A stretch of DNA of 64,000 bases from Pyrus communis (lineage: Eukaryota; Streptophyta; Magnoliopsida; Rosales; Rosaceae). Numbering within the stretch: the first letter of the stretch is position 1; each line of letters opens with the position of its first letter. A program made the translations under genes and the position numbers. The DNA lies in NCBI RefSeq assembly GCF_963583255.1, contig NC_084803.1, forward strand, positions 4,894,121 through 4,958,120. Reading direction: 5' to 3'. Below the pieces are notes generated by a model. The model did not search any database, was not told where the DNA came from, and saw nothing but the letters and a program-made list of their open reading frames with translations. Positions 1 through 12,234 of this stretch are shown here, one piece after another.

Positions 1-1200
1 CACGTCGTTTTCTTCCATAATTTTAAATTTCAGTGATTCCATTGGACCTCACCAAATTCAGATATTTATGTTTAAGGAAACTAATCACCAATGTTACCCC
101 AACATTCTTCTCACTGTTATTTTCAAACTTTCAACTTGGCTTTTAATCTGTTAATATTTTTTTTATAATGTATTAACTTACTATCAACCGTCAAACGAAA
201 TAAATTAATAAAGAGTTACTTTTGGATGTTCAAGTGAAGATAGCTAACAGATGTAAGGCCGTATTCAATGGAAAATGTCAAATTATTAGAATTAAATTAA
301 AATTGATGGCTGATATGTTATCTAAATTCTTATGTTAAATTTTGTGTTTGTCTAACCAAATTGTTAAATGTTATTTTTCTATTAATTTTGAGCTTTAAAT
401 GGTTATATTTGGTGTGACATACGTTCTTATCAACATTGTGATTGTGTAAATCCTAAGTAGAGATAAAATAGGAATCATTTGGGATCTAGAAGATATATCC
501 TAATAAACTTTGTATTACTTGGAGAATAAGTTTATTTCCACCTTATTACTATAAATAAAGGCACAAAGATTGATGAATAAACACACAATTCCTCAAGTCT
601 ATTCTCGAATATCCTTCTCTTCCTTTTGCCGCACCCCTTTGTAGAATACAGGCCACAACAATATTTGTTAAAAAAATTGTTGAAACAATATTGGTTGAAA
701 TGTTAGTGGAATAAGGAATCCACCATTGAGCTAATAAAAAATAAATTTGACATTGATGGCAAATTTGACTTCTAAATACACAAACTTTAAATCCAGTTAG
801 CAAATAACAGTTCGGCTTGAAAGATTTTTTATGTCAAATTTGTACAATCATATCTCCACCTAGGATGTAAAATCTCCTTTATAGATGCTCTATTAATTCG
901 AAAAGGGCCGAAAAAATGGCACTTTTTTACCCATTGAGAAGGCTCGTAACCAAACTAAATGATGACCAAAAAATGGAACATCAGTTAAGATGTAAAAAAT
1001 TGGCACTTTTTTACCCATTATTAGACCGATCAAAATTAGATATTTTACGGTATTACATCAATCAGATATTAAAGATATAGAAATGAGATAAGGATAATAC
1101 AGTGAAAACTAATTATTTCGAGATTTGAAAATAATCTTTTCCCTTGAAAAAAGTGGAGAGAAGTCTATGAGTTTGATTGGTCAATTAAACGATTGAATTA
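1..1200. other. AT-rich upstream region, possible LTR remnant
   Basis: No coding gene is supported here. Around 430-620 the text resembles the end of a copia-type LTR: a TATAAATA-like box near 550, then a stretch ending in AATAAACACACAA and a pyrimidine-rich run. No partner LTR or target-site duplication was found, so this is only suggestive. Two near-identical stretches containing GGCACTTTTTTACCCATT occur at about 920 and 1002. Confidence 0.3.
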
Positions 1201-1216
1201 ATGTTTGAGAAATACT

Positions 1217-1225
1217 AAAATATCT
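1217..1225 (+). promoter_or_regulatory. Evening element AAAATATCT
   Basis: Exact match to the evening element bound by the clock MYB factors CCA1, LHY and RVE. It lies about 470 bp upstream of the COR27-like ATG. A core-only match, AAATATCT, is also present at 1418-1425. The role is inferred from the motif and from the known evening elements of Arabidopsis COR27/COR28 promoters. Confidence 0.6.
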
Positions 1226-1286
1226 TTTGACATCAGAAGCTCAAACGAAGAAACCAAACAAATATCAAGAAGAAAACGATTGGACC

Positions 1287-1292
1287 ACCGAC
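1287..1292 (+). promoter_or_regulatory. CRT/DRE cold-response core ACCGAC
   Basis: Matches the R-CCGAC core recognised by CBF/DREB factors. It sits between the two evening elements of the COR27-like gene, where a cold-response element would be expected. A six-base motif is weak evidence alone; the context raises it. Confidence 0.45.
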
Positions 1293-1395
1293 CGGACCCA
1301 AAAGGGAAAGAGCGCGCGCGCAGAAGCGTTGCGGGTTGACGGTAAAAAGTGGGGATGCCACGTAATCCAGAAAGATCGAAAACCAAATCGGCAAA

Positions 1396-1404
1396 AGATA
1401 TTTT
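1396..1404 (-). promoter_or_regulatory. Second evening element, reverse orientation
   Basis: Reads AGATATTTT on the plus strand, which is AAAATATCT on the minus strand. This is an exact evening element about 290 bp upstream of the COR27-like start codon. Confidence 0.6.
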
Positions 1405-1478
1405 GGAGGCCTCCAATAAATATCTGGGCTGCCTCAATCGAACCCTGGAGTGACGTGGCGACGCCATGGCCCAATGAC

Positions 1479-1484
1479 ACGTGT
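1479..1484 (+). promoter_or_regulatory. G-box CACGTG
   Basis: Palindromic CACGTG within ACACGTGT, about 205 bp upstream of the COR27-like ATG. G-boxes are bound by HY5, PIF and ABF-type factors. A TGACGTGG element (1452-1459) lies just upstream. HY5 acts on Arabidopsis COR27/28; transfer to this gene is inference. Confidence 0.5.
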
Positions 1485-1690
1485 AAAAGGGCGACAACTG
1501 TTCGGTTTCGTTCCCATCACCGCCTCCAAAAGGACCAAAACCCCCCTTCACATTTCTTCACATTTTAATTCCTCCAACTCTTTCCCCTTTCGTCTCCTTC
1601 TGGAATCATCTGAAAATTTTCAGAACTCCAAAAAAAAAAAACAAAAAAAAAAATCTTAGATTCTGAGAGGTGGGTGTTTTTTTGGTAGTT

Positions 1691-3472
1691 ATGGATAATT
1701 TCATGGGGGGAGAGTTGAAGGTTTCTATGCAGACCGGTGAGCGGCTGGGCGGGGATGTTGCGCCGGCGGAGGACCCTCCTTCCGACGGCTTGGTACAGCC
1801 CTTTTTTTATTTATTATTTGCTGAAAAATCATTACTTGGATCTTTTTCGGTGTTTCCCATTTCTTAGTTTTGAGAATTACAAATTTTTGCAGGAATAATA
1901 AAACCCAATTAAACTTAAATTTGTATTGGAAATTCTTCATCTTTGAGCTGGGATCTAATGGAAATTGCACCCAGATGGGGTTGACTTATTTTATAGATTT
2001 TTATAAATAATTAGAATATAAAATCATTCTTATATATATATTTTTCCCCAATCCTTCTTAGGTTCTTATATTAATTAGAAATATGGGTTTTTATTCTATG
2101 AATATAATGTGTGATATTTGTCATGCCTCTGCTCATCTGGGTAAATATTAATTGAATGTCAAATTTTCCTTATTGATATTTATGCAAGTAATATATTGTC
2201 AGTGTGTATGAAATTGTTTGTGTTAGTTTGAATGTTTTCTGAAGATTTTGTGATGATTTTGTGCAACTTGTATTAGGGTATAGCGGCTCCGACTGAAACT
2301 ATGTCTACAGAATGGACGGATGAGAAACACAGCATGTACCTGAAATCCATGGAAGCATCATTTGTTAACCGGTTGTATAATTCCATGGATTCGCGTGGTC
2401 GGAACTCGCAGAAGGGGAATTCATCGCATCCGAAATTGTCAAGGCAAAAGCAACCCCAGTTTAATTCTCGTGCCCCTTCCGGCCGGGTCTGAACTCAGTC
2501 TATTACTTTAAATGGATTATGGATTTTCGTGTTGTATTGTATGATTATGGTTGATTCATTCGGAATTATTTGTTTGCTGCAGTTTAAGGTACTTCGAGGC
2601 GGTTGCTGGCAGAAAGTCAATTTTGTAATAGCTGAGGCTGAAGCAAGGGCAGATGAAGATCTTCTGGCGAATCCGTGGTTCCTGCACTTTAGATCTGCCG
2701 GCAAGCCCAAAGAATTTGAATCTCCCATTGTCCAAGAACTGGATGCATCACTATGTGAAGAAGTCGATTCAAGTAGGAAGAAGGAAATGACGGGTGCACC
2801 AGCTACATGCTCGACGCAGTTTCATGCATCTCACTCTCAGTTGCGCCATCAGGATATGGTTGGAAGCAACACAGGTGCTCTCAGCTACACTTTGGTGTGT
2901 TTGCTGGAAAATTGATTAGTGAAATATCGTGCCTCATTCATTCAGTCTTCAATTTTTATCTTTTAAGATTTGAACTCGGTTATAGTCATTGTGAAGTAGT
3001 TGCGATTTAGATGGCCCGAACGTAGAAATAGAACAATGGAAATATGGTTGGACATCTTTCATGCATTTTGCAGACACGATTCATTTTCAGCATCGCAAAG
3101 TAACGATAAATGTTAGTCCTTTAAGGCCGAATGGATCGTAATTCGTTCTCTCTCTCTACAATTGTCTGAAACAGGAGTTCTATCTATATGTTATACATCC
3201 CAAAAAGTTTTTGGCTCATATTTTGTTTATTCTTGCAGAGGTCTCGGATCAGAATTTTGTCGATGAAGATATCAAAGAAAAGGCAGTTGGTTCATGTGAC
3301 GGTAAGAGGATGAAAACTCTTATACTTAGTACCTCAAGTAACGATCAGGTAATGTCTTCAATGCATTATGCTACTACCATACTATCGTATCATGTGGCGA
3401 TGGAGTCCTAAAATTGTTGTTCTCTTTCTGCAACTTTAGGTTGTTCCACTCCGCAAGCCTGCCGGTACCTGA
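1691..3472 (+). CDS. COR27: Cold-regulated protein 27/28-like (COR27/COR28)
   Basis: Five exons: 1691-1792, 2277-2486, 2583-2874, 3239-3348 and 3440-3472 (747 nt, 248 aa), all with GT-AG introns and continuous frame. The family is recognised by the block TEWTDEKHSMYLKSMEASFV at residues 45-64 and by FKVLRGGCWQK from residue 105, both of which match COR27/COR28 as I remember them. In Arabidopsis these small nuclear proteins, with no known enzyme fold, link cold, blue light and the clock: they are repressed by CCA1/LHY and affect freezing tolerance, flowering and photomorphogenesis. The start is the ATG at 1691; an upstream in-frame GTG at 1670 is not a plausible start. The last exon codes only ten residues. 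Upstream evening elements, a CRT core and a G-box fit the known regulation. Which of the two paralogues it matches was not resolved. Confidence 0.85.
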
Positions 3473-5198
3473 CGATGTAACTAAGAATGGTATACTATTG
3501 CTACAGCTAGAGGAAAGGAGACCGTGTAAGAGAAAATGGATGCATTGGACGATTATTTTGTAACCTACGAAATTACGGATGGATATTGGAGACTGCAGAT
3601 GGGCGCTAGACACCGAGTTAAAAGTGCTGTTGTCTACACGCATACTTTAGTGTGTATGTCAATGGGAGAGGTGGAGAGGTAGATAAAGTTCAATCAAGGC
3701 ATTTGTTCATATGTTTTGAACACGAGTACAAGTGACATCGGAACAGCAGGAGTAGGAAATCGGGTGCCAGAATGTGCTGTTATTATGCCTGTATAGATTT
3801 GGTTTATCTCATTAGTCATTGTTGTTGGTACCATTGCCGATTACTAGTACTGTATTGATTGAACGTTGTATCTCATTTTTTTCGGGCGAGGTAGAAACCA
3901 GCAGTTCAGACAGCTTACTGTCTACTGCGGCCGGGCCTTGTGCGCTGCAATCACTGTAATGACTGTTGAACCAAGCCTGAAATAAAGTAAAATCAACCCT
4001 TCAGGAAGTATTTGTTAAATTTTCTATGGTTTAGTTTGTGTTCCTTGAAAGTCTGGGATTTCGATGAAAACAAGGTAGACGCCATCTTTTGAATTGTTTA
4101 TTGCTAGTGATGCAGATTCTTTCTTATAGCTTGTGACATCACGTGATAACTATCTAATAGAGTGGTTCCATTGAGATAATATATGGGGTGCAAAAGAGTT
4201 TTTCTCCGCTAGCGGTCAACTGACTCTACCTCTTTGTAAGAGAGTTTTTCTCTGCTAGCGGTCAACCAACTCTACCTCCTTGTAAGCCGTCTGTCGATAT
4301 CGATAAAGTTGATGATTACAACTACTTCGGGTTCCACAGGTGATAGTTAGGGTTTCTGGTTTCGAACATTTATATGGGTGGTGTAATTTAAATTGAGGTG
4401 AGACATTCAATTGTGAACTGAAAAATGCGAGAAGTAGGACTTAAAGTTTGAACGTGGTAAGAAATTGGTGATGTCTGTCGTACTTGTTTTTGAAAGACTT
4501 GGTGGAGGCTTGATGGAGGCTGCGTTTTTGGTAGGAATTAGGAAGTTCATACGTGTAAGCCGCCCATGTTTTGTATTGAGAGTGGAGTAGGAATGATTAC
4601 CTACTTTTTGGAGTCACAAAATATGACAAACCATAAACATGCAAGTTCTTTAATCCCACTATTAATATCGTGTTTACATATTAATCGAATTCATTATTAA
4701 GTTCAAACATAAACGCTATTGTGAAAAGTAAAATACATTTTAAGTGATTTTTTTTAAAAGGAGTAGCTGATGATTTCACTATGATAGTCCATCCTTTAGA
4801 AATTCGAAAAAACTTAAGAAACATTTCAATTTCTGATTCACCACTATCAGAAACTAAACACAAAACGTGCCGTACTCGATAGTGCTGGGCAATGACATTA
4901 TATCCGTCTACTTCGACCCCTGCCGTAATTAAAATAGATTAAAATATGGACACGTCAACCTAAAATCCGTAAACGCATCCGGATCGTTCTTATTTTTGGT
5001 CCACTGCCAAGTCTAATCCCTTGGCTTCTGAGACTTTCGTATACCTCTCACGTAAATTCCTCAGCTTTTACGTCCCAAACTTTGCAAACATTTTTTACCA
5101 AAAAAAGAAAACTTATTAAACATTTGGGGCTTTCAATCTCCCTGTCAATTCGATCGCGTTCCATCGCAATTAGGGGTTCCCGATCGCAGAACCTCACA
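3473..5198. other. Intergenic: COR27 3' end, tandem duplication, COQ10 promoter
   Basis: No further gene is seen. The first 500 bp probably include the COR27-like 3' UTR, with AATAAA-like text near 3980. A 46-bp direct tandem duplication lies at 4195-4240 and 4241-4286, differing by a few substitutions. The last 200 bp presumably hold the COQ10-like promoter and 5' UTR. Confidence 0.4.
4195..4286 (+). repeat. 46-bp tandem duplication, two copies
   Basis: Unit one, 4195-4240, and unit two, 4241-4286, both begin AGAGTTTTTCT and end TTGTAAG, with CTAGCGGTCAAC inside. The few differences indicate a duplication that is not brand new. Confidence 0.9.
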
Positions 5199-7256
5199 AT
5201 GCTGCCGTTCTGGTCGAGCACGACCTCGAAGGCGGTGGGGTCCTTGCTCTCCCGCAGAATCGGTCCCAGGCATCTGGTCCGGTCCAGCCGGAAATTCGAC
5301 CCGATTCGGTGCTTTAGTAGCATTGTGGGCATAGAAACCCCGTCATCATCGGTCCACAAATGGACCGCCGATTCCCAGCTGGATTTCAATTACAGGTCAC
5401 GGAGGCAATTTCTCGGCTGCGGCGACGGCGAAGAAGGCGGCGTGTTATCCAAAGTTTATGAGGAGAGGCGCGTATTGGGGTAATTTTTCTTCAATTTCAT
5501 AATTTTCTGATTTTCTGACCATCCCCTATGGTAGCTGCTTTTAAACGATTTCACTTGTATTTAGAATTTCTGTTTAGTTCAAAGGCAATGGAGCTCTTGA
5601 TATGTATTCTGGCATTATAATATTTGACATTGTATTAATTAATGACCCAATTGATTACCAGCCATGAAAGATTTCGTCTTGAATGCCGAATTTCATTTTT
5701 GTATCGTTTTGATGTATCCCTCATTTGATTGCCATGTGAGATAGACATGGGCTGATGCATTTTTGGAATCTAGGTATTCTCCGGAGCAGTTATACGATGT
5801 GGTTGCTGCGGTAGACTTGTATCATGGTTTCGTTCCCTGGTGTCAGCGGTCTGGCATAATTAAAAATTATCGGGATGGATCATTTGATGCTGAGCTCGAG
5901 ATTGGGTTTAAATTTCTTGTTGAAAGTTACGTCTCCCATGTCGAATTAGAGAGACCAAAGCGTATAAAGGCAATCATTTTTCTTCAAGCTTGCCATGATT
6001 CCTTCTATATGTTTCTATTACCATCCATGTGTTAACATTTCTGCTCGCTGATAGTTGATCAATAGTATTGTAGTAGTTCACTGGTGATATACTCTGATTT
6101 TCTGAACTCTGTTAACAAAATACCTGAGACTTATATGTGAGCTACCAGAGAATATCTAAACACCATTTTGTTTTTAGCTGCCTTTGCGTCACAGACATTA
6201 GGTTTCACTGAGGTGTCCAGGGGTTTTCTTTGGATTATGTTGAAGGAGTTTCGCTTGCGTTTTAGAACATTGGGAGATGACGTTAGTTTATACTATAATT
6301 CATCCAAAAGTTAATTTGTAACTTGTTACTATATTCTCAAAAACAAAAAAAATATTTGTGTTATTTGAGCTTGGAGACATTGTGTGTTTTTGTAGTAGTG
6401 AGTGTGAGAGAAACTGACCAATGTACCTGCTGAAATCACACACTTGGAGTTTTGAAGTTGATGGTGTGCTTAGGATTGGCATGGCATGTACCAGATCTTG
6501 CATGCTTATTGGGATACAAAATTTTGATTGAATTCTTCCTAAAATTATGTTTGTGCGTTTGGCTTAAACATGACAAGTTAGAGCAACAATAGATTGTTGT
6601 TGATGGTTGAAAAGAAAAACCTCAGTACTGTCAGTCTGTCACTTTTGTAAGTCGTTGGATGGCTAATTTAGTTTGTCACTAATATCTTGGTATCGTTTAT
6701 CGATGTGATTTTTCAAACTAGTATTTTAAGTGGTTCTTACTGAATATACCCTGAATTTGTTGCTTTGCTTTGTTAGTTTTGCTTTTGGTTTTATTTTTGA
6801 AAGTTCGGTTTTTAACAGTCTCTATTTCTGTTTTAATTCTAGTCAACTGTATCAAATAGTTCCCTTTTCGATCATCTCATAAACATCTGGGAATTCAATC
6901 CGGGGCCAGTTCCAGGATCTTGCAGCCTTTATTTCTTGGTGGATTTTAAATTCCAGTCACCACTTTACCGACAGGTAAGGTTCTTTATTCAGTATTAGAC
7001 TTTCTTCCGTGGCAGTTATTCAGCAACCACATAAATTATCCTGAATTCTTCATTGTCTAAAGTTTGAAGATGAGAATTTAAATCATGATGAACTCGATTA
7101 ATAATTGTGATGTGGCAATGATTCTTGTCCCAGGTGGCATCGGTATTCTTTAAGGAGGTGGTCTCTAAGCTTGTTGGTTCATTTAATGAGCAATGTCGTT
7201 TGATATATGGACCAGGAGTTCGAGTACTTGAAAACTCATATGGACAAAGGGCATGA
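5199..7256 (+). CDS. COQ10: Coenzyme Q-binding protein COQ10 homolog, mitochondrial
   Basis: Four exons: 5199-5479, 5774-5969, 6843-6974 and 7134-7256 (732 nt, 243 aa). COQ10 is a START/polyketide-cyclase-like lipid-binding protein of the inner mitochondrial membrane that binds ubiquinone and supports its delivery to the respiratory chain. The N-terminal 45 residues are rich in Ser and Arg and poor in acidic residues, as in a mitochondrial presequence. The domain follows, with RRVLGYSPEQLYDVVAAVD, the F-V-P-W-C stretch, LINIWEFNPGP, LVDFKFQSPLYRQVAS and a C-terminal RLIYGPGVRV. The start is the ATG at 5199; the open frame continues upstream without another ATG. Intron 2 begins with GC (5970-5971) rather than GT, and using that donor restores the family sequence exactly in phase. 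Confidence 0.88.
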
Positions 7257-7654
7257 GGTTTGACATTTTTCCCCATTAAACAAAGCGTTTATGAGCTTCT
7301 GTGTAATGCAGTCCGCAATATGATTGAATTCGGTATGATAGTCCCCCATGCCCAGAGGCTCATTATTTTTTTATCATAGTCAGTGCTTAAGCCACTGGGC
7401 GGCAGAGGGTTTCTTCTGTTATAATACAATTTATGCTTAATAGATTTTTGATGTCTTCCGTACATGTGCTCACTAGAATGAAGTTTAACACCACAGCAGC
7501 GTCTCTAGACCAGTTTTCAGTTCAGTAGGACTGCAATTGCAATCTTAAATCGGTTCCGATGTATCGACGTTATTGTTTCCTTTGTTAATGATAAAAACAC
7601 GATCAAGTTTCTGTCATGTACCTCTCTGATGGTGGCTTCAATCTGTAGTTCGGT

Positions 7655-8236
7655 TTTGTTTGCAACCCTCTATGTATGAAGCTATTGCATTCCTGATCCC
7701 TGTGATTTTGGTTAGGCATTGCTGTATTTTTGAAATGCGTCCCTAATATTTGTTTGGGTAACTTACGTTTTGCACTCTTAAGTTTAGTTGGAATCGCAAC
7801 CTCATACATCTTTAAAACATTTCATCTCATATACAAACTTGAGATTTGTTTGCAACCCTCTATGTATGAATCAGGAGCTATTGCATTCCTGATCCCTGTG
7901 ATTTTGGTTAGGCATTGCTGTATTTTTGAAATGCGTCCCTAATATTTGTTTGGGTAACTTACGTTTTACACTCTTAAGTTTAGTTGGAATCGCAACCTCA
8001 TACATCTTTAAAACATTTCATCTCATATACAAACTTGAGATTTGTTTGCAACCCTCTATGTATGAATCAGGAGCTATTGCATTCCTGATCCCTGTGATTT
8101 TGGTTAGGCATTGCTGTATTTTTGAAATGCGTCCCTAATATTTGTTTGGGTAACTTACGTTTTGCAATCTTAAGTTTAGTTGGAATCGCAACCTCATACA
8201 TCTTTAAAACATTTCATCTCATATACAAACTTGAGA
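7655..8236 (+). repeat. 196-bp tandem repeat, three copies
   Basis: Copies at 7655-7844, 7845-8040 and 8041-8236 start TTTGTTTGCAACCC and end AAACTTGAGA. Copies two and three are 196 bp and nearly identical. Copy one lacks six bases (TCAGGA) and is otherwise almost the same. A 70-codon open frame recurs in copies one and two with the same period, but the repetition alone explains it. The array forms the duplicated left arm of the foldback element that follows. Confidence 0.93.
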
Positions 8237-8516
8237 TTGACGCGGCTGCCAACTTGTAGCACATGACTAAACAACTAATATTTTTTATAATCAAGTATAT
8301 TTTATTAGTTGTTTCGTCATGTGGCATAAATCGGCAGTCACGTCAAGTTTCAACACAAATGTGGAACATATTATCATGTCATCACTTAACAGCTAACTTA
8401 ACAGGATGTATGAAAGTACAACTAAAATATAAGTTTATGTATGAGATTGAAATGTTTTAAAGATTTTGTATAAATATTGCAATTGTTCTCAAATCTGAGA
8501 GTGCAAAACGTAACCC
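8149..8516. mobile_element. Foldback element centred near 8290
   Basis: The two arms are inverted copies. The left reads GGGTAACTTACGTTTTGCA from 8149, and the right end at 8516 gives GGGTTACGTTTTGCA on the other strand. Near the centre, GCACATGACTAAACAACTAATA-like text (about 8258-8279) faces its complement at about 8308-8327 around a short AT-rich loop. The right arm carries extra sequence, so pairing is interrupted. It looks like a MITE or foldback transposon whose left arm was amplified in tandem. Confidence 0.7.
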
Positions 8517-9972
8517 TATTAGTTATCCTTTTGACCGGAAAGTCGCCAGAAACTTTCTTTGTATTGATCCATGCTTGCTTGGCAAAATCCTGAGATTTTG
8601 TATTGAAATTGTGTGGCTAAAGACCCAACACGGATCCAAAAATTATTGAACCAAAATGCTGCTGAGGAGAGGATGGGAGTCCAAACAATAATGGAGCACG
8701 GCAGACCAAACAGATGAAGATAAACTGAGATAACAATCAAAAGGGGTTGTTGGCCGCAAAGGAGAAAATGAAAGGTAGAAAAGGGGATGGTCCGATGGTT
8801 GTTAAACGGGGAAATGGGTTCTATGTCATGAATGACATTCATGATAGCGAACTGTAAGCTTGATAAACATTGTTGACTCGTTTTTTTCTGCAAATTAAAC
8901 TTTTGAGACTAGTAGTTGCACCTCACCAACATTAAGAATGGAAACGGTTCGGTTTAGATAGGTCACCTCCAAAACCATGCATAACCATCAAATTTCAAAG
9001 ATAGGTTTGCGATTGAAAAGCAGGTGATTACATGTACTTAATAACAGGTCTGTTTGGTTTTTTAAGTGTCAAAACTGAGAACCAAACTGAATCAAACCAT
9101 AATTGACTCTGTTAGGTTTTTAATATTGTGGTTGTTTTACCAACAAAGTCGATCATGATTTGAACCGGTTTGGTTCTTTGTTAGGGTTTTTTCACCGGTT
9201 CAAATGCCCCCAACCAACTTCATCAGCTGCAAAACTATTTATTGTACCATTGCACCGTATCTACCGAATTATCCATCATAGCAAACTGGTTTTATGTCAA
9301 AAAGTGGTATCAATCAGTAATGGTACGATTTCTGTACCGAACCATTTTTTTAACATATTTGTCGATTTGTTCTCTAAATTTTATGGAGCTATCAATTTGG
9401 TAGAGTATTCGTGTTCAAAACGAAAACCAATACTAAACGACATGCCATTTCTGTCCATACCAAACTCAGTCCAAAATAGCCGCACTTTTGTACATGCCTA
9501 CTGCAGTCCGCACTCGTTCAATCAAATTACCAAAACAAATATTGAAATATAAGCTTAACTGCAAGCAAAATCATCTTCTTGATTTTTGAAATGAATTTAA
9601 AAAAAAAAAAAACCTAATGATACAATATATGAGGCAATTTTATTTTATTTTCAGTGGGACATAAAACCATCTCTAAAGAAGATGTCAGATTTTAAATGAA
9701 ATGTCATGCAATCAAATTTGAAAGTATAAAAAAGTTCCAACCGATGTACTAATCCTAAGTGAATTGACATATGAATTTTTTACTGCCAAATTTGACATAT
9801 GAAAAAAATGTTGTCGACTATTTTTTAATTATTTTATTAGAGACATTAGTTATAAATCTTGAAAATCAATTTTAATTGATTTCTTTTTTAAAATAGATTA
9901 ATGGGTTAAGGAAGAAAAAATTGACATTATCACGTCGTCAGTTATCAAATTAACATTTGATATTTATCTTTT
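8517..9972. other. Intergenic, no gene seen
   Basis: AT-rich sequence with scattered open frames on both strands that show no recognisable protein family and no convincing splice structure. Confidence 0.4.
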
Positions 9973-10148
9973 AGAATAATGCTAGTGAAGCTAAATTATA
10001 TAAACAAAATTTGCATACCAATAATATGGTTGTAGATTATTAGATTATTAATTAAATATTAATTAATATGTTTATTTTTTATTATTAACATATTATTTAA
10101 TTTATAAATTTTATTAAATAAAATTTAATCTACTTAACATTATTTTAT
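9973..10148. mobile_element. MITE, AATAATGCTAG-type family
   Basis: The left end reads AATAATGCTAGTGAAGCTAAAT and the right end, on the minus strand, AAATAATGTTAAGTAGATTAAA, giving imperfect terminal inverted repeats around an AT-rich core containing TTAATTAAATATTAATTAA. Related copies are at 17412-17575, 19428-19556, 19602-19740 and 63245-63311. Confidence 0.6.
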
Positions 10149-12234
10149 TTTTTAACATCTCCCTTCGAAATCTAATCTGAATATTCTGACCGACATTGGG
10201 GTTTTGTCAGGTTATAGCACACTTTAGATATAGTGACCACTGTCCTGACCCACAGAGGGCTAAGAAAATCATGGAAGACATTTGGTGGTGTATGAGCCCG
10301 CTTTGACTGAGTAAACGTTACACAAATTGTGTAAACTTTTGATCCATCAACTTCTTATGAGAATAATTAGTAAAGAGTTGTCACCCTCTAGCAGCCCATT
10401 TGAGGGCACTGTAGATTCTTATATACCTCAAAAATTAACCAATAATTCATGCACTTTTGGAGATTCGCCAGCTGGAATTGTGACACAGCTGAGTAAAAAC
10501 TTTGATTTCGATCCCACTAGGATCATCTTGTAATGCAACTATTTTTGTTCATCAACCAAAAGTGATGATGATGTTCATCGTCCTAAAGTGGTGGTGATGT
10601 TCATCATTCTAAAGTGATGATCATGTTTACCACCCTATTGATTACCGTTGCATGAGTTTGATTTACTCTATTTGTTATACAAATCTTTAAACTTAAAATA
10701 ATCTAACAATAATTTTAGTGAGCATAACGAACAAAAATACACTCTCTTGTAATTTTGAAGGATGAGGGCCAAAGAAATTCATGGTCTACACAAAGCTCAC
10801 CACGTATCTTATCCAAACAACTAATAAGATGTTATTGCATCATTATTTACTTTTCACTTAGGATTTCAATGGCAAGCTAGCATATCGATAACTATGTATT
10901 TGGAGTATCAAGGGTATTAATTATAGATGACAAGTTTGTAGTCAATAGTTTGTCGATTGAGTTTGCAAAATATGTTACGTAATTAGGCAGCCTAACTTAA
11001 TATTCTTTAAATAATTAGAAATGGGAACCGAAAACATTGATCATATTGAAACCATGACTCGTGAAGAACATAGTTGGCCATATATAATATCTTGCTTCAC
11101 TTGGCTTAACCACGTGTTTTGTCTGATCATCCAATCAGACATTAATAAATTTGTCATTTATTTTTTACGTACGTAAATTTTCATTATTAATAGTAATGAC
11201 TTATAGATATTTGCTAACATTAAATAATCAACATGTTACGTAATCAAGTATCCTGATCCAAAGTCCTCTCAATGATTGGAGATTGGAACCACAAATATTT
11301 CATTAAAATGACCCCAAATTATTTGGATTACATGGAAGTAACACAGCTGGCTTACCTATATGGGAATATGTCTTTTATCTTCTCGACCGCCGACTGATTG
11401 ATGGTGCTCAACAGATGATTATCCACCGTGTGTTTACAGAATTAAAGAATCCAATGGCCTAACTTTCTTTTTTATCGTTTTTTGTTTTTTCTTCAATTCC
11501 TTATCGATTTCAATAATTTTGCAATGAAGGAGGCATGCAGAAACTCCATTCTTGCCAGAAAGGTGTTATGGAGATGGGAAACATTTGGGTTTGGATATAA
11601 TCATTGTTTCCTTCCTTCAATTAGTCTAATCACGTAATTTAAAGTTTAAACATCATTAGTACCTCAGTACCTCTGAAACATGTTAGCAGCTGGCACATCA
11701 TTACAACGAGATTAGACATACTTACAGATAGAAGAGAAATGCTAACGAAACTCTTTTAAAAGTGAGACTTCTTATAGACTCTTCGTTACCTCATGTTTTT
11801 AGATAATGTTGACACGAGATTGACGTTAAACTACAAGGTGGCAAGAATCTATAAAGAGTTTTACTTGAAAAGAGTTTCGTTAACATTTCTCATAGATACA
11901 GTACTTCCTCCTTCCCAAGGGGAACAAAGTGCTCATACTTCGATAATATCTAAGATATTTACACTGATACAAACTTCATAATTGGAACTATGCAATATCT
12001 TTATCATCATAAAAAACTTCAACTCTACAAAAGTTTATTCAATTTGAATACTGTTTAGTTATTCGTATAAAAAAATATTTTCGTAATTATCGGTATATTC
12101 TATATATAAGTGACTAAATAATTTCCAAATCAAATGACACTTGTAGGGATTGAAGAATTTATTGCTCTAAATGACACTAAAGATAGACAGCTAAAAGTTA
12201 TAAATGGTTCATGCAATTGTGTACAAGTAGAATG
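10149..12234. other. Intergenic with a 27-bp triplicate repeat
   Basis: No supported gene. Three tandem degenerate 27-bp units lie at about 10558-10638, each with AAAGTGRTGRT followed by GTTCATC or GTTTACC. A 68-codon open frame just upstream (10327-10533) has no recognised homolog. Confidence 0.4.

Noticed and set aside
1227..1568. 113-codon open frame upstream of the COR27-like gene
   Set aside because: It overlaps the promoter motifs, has no ATG with good context and resembles no protein.
7730..8138. Two identical 70-codon open frames
   Set aside because: They are the same segment of consecutive 196-bp repeat units; the protein similarity comes from DNA duplication.
10327..10533. 68-codon open frame
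   Set aside because: No recognised family, no splice partners and no supporting neighbours; flanked by repeats.
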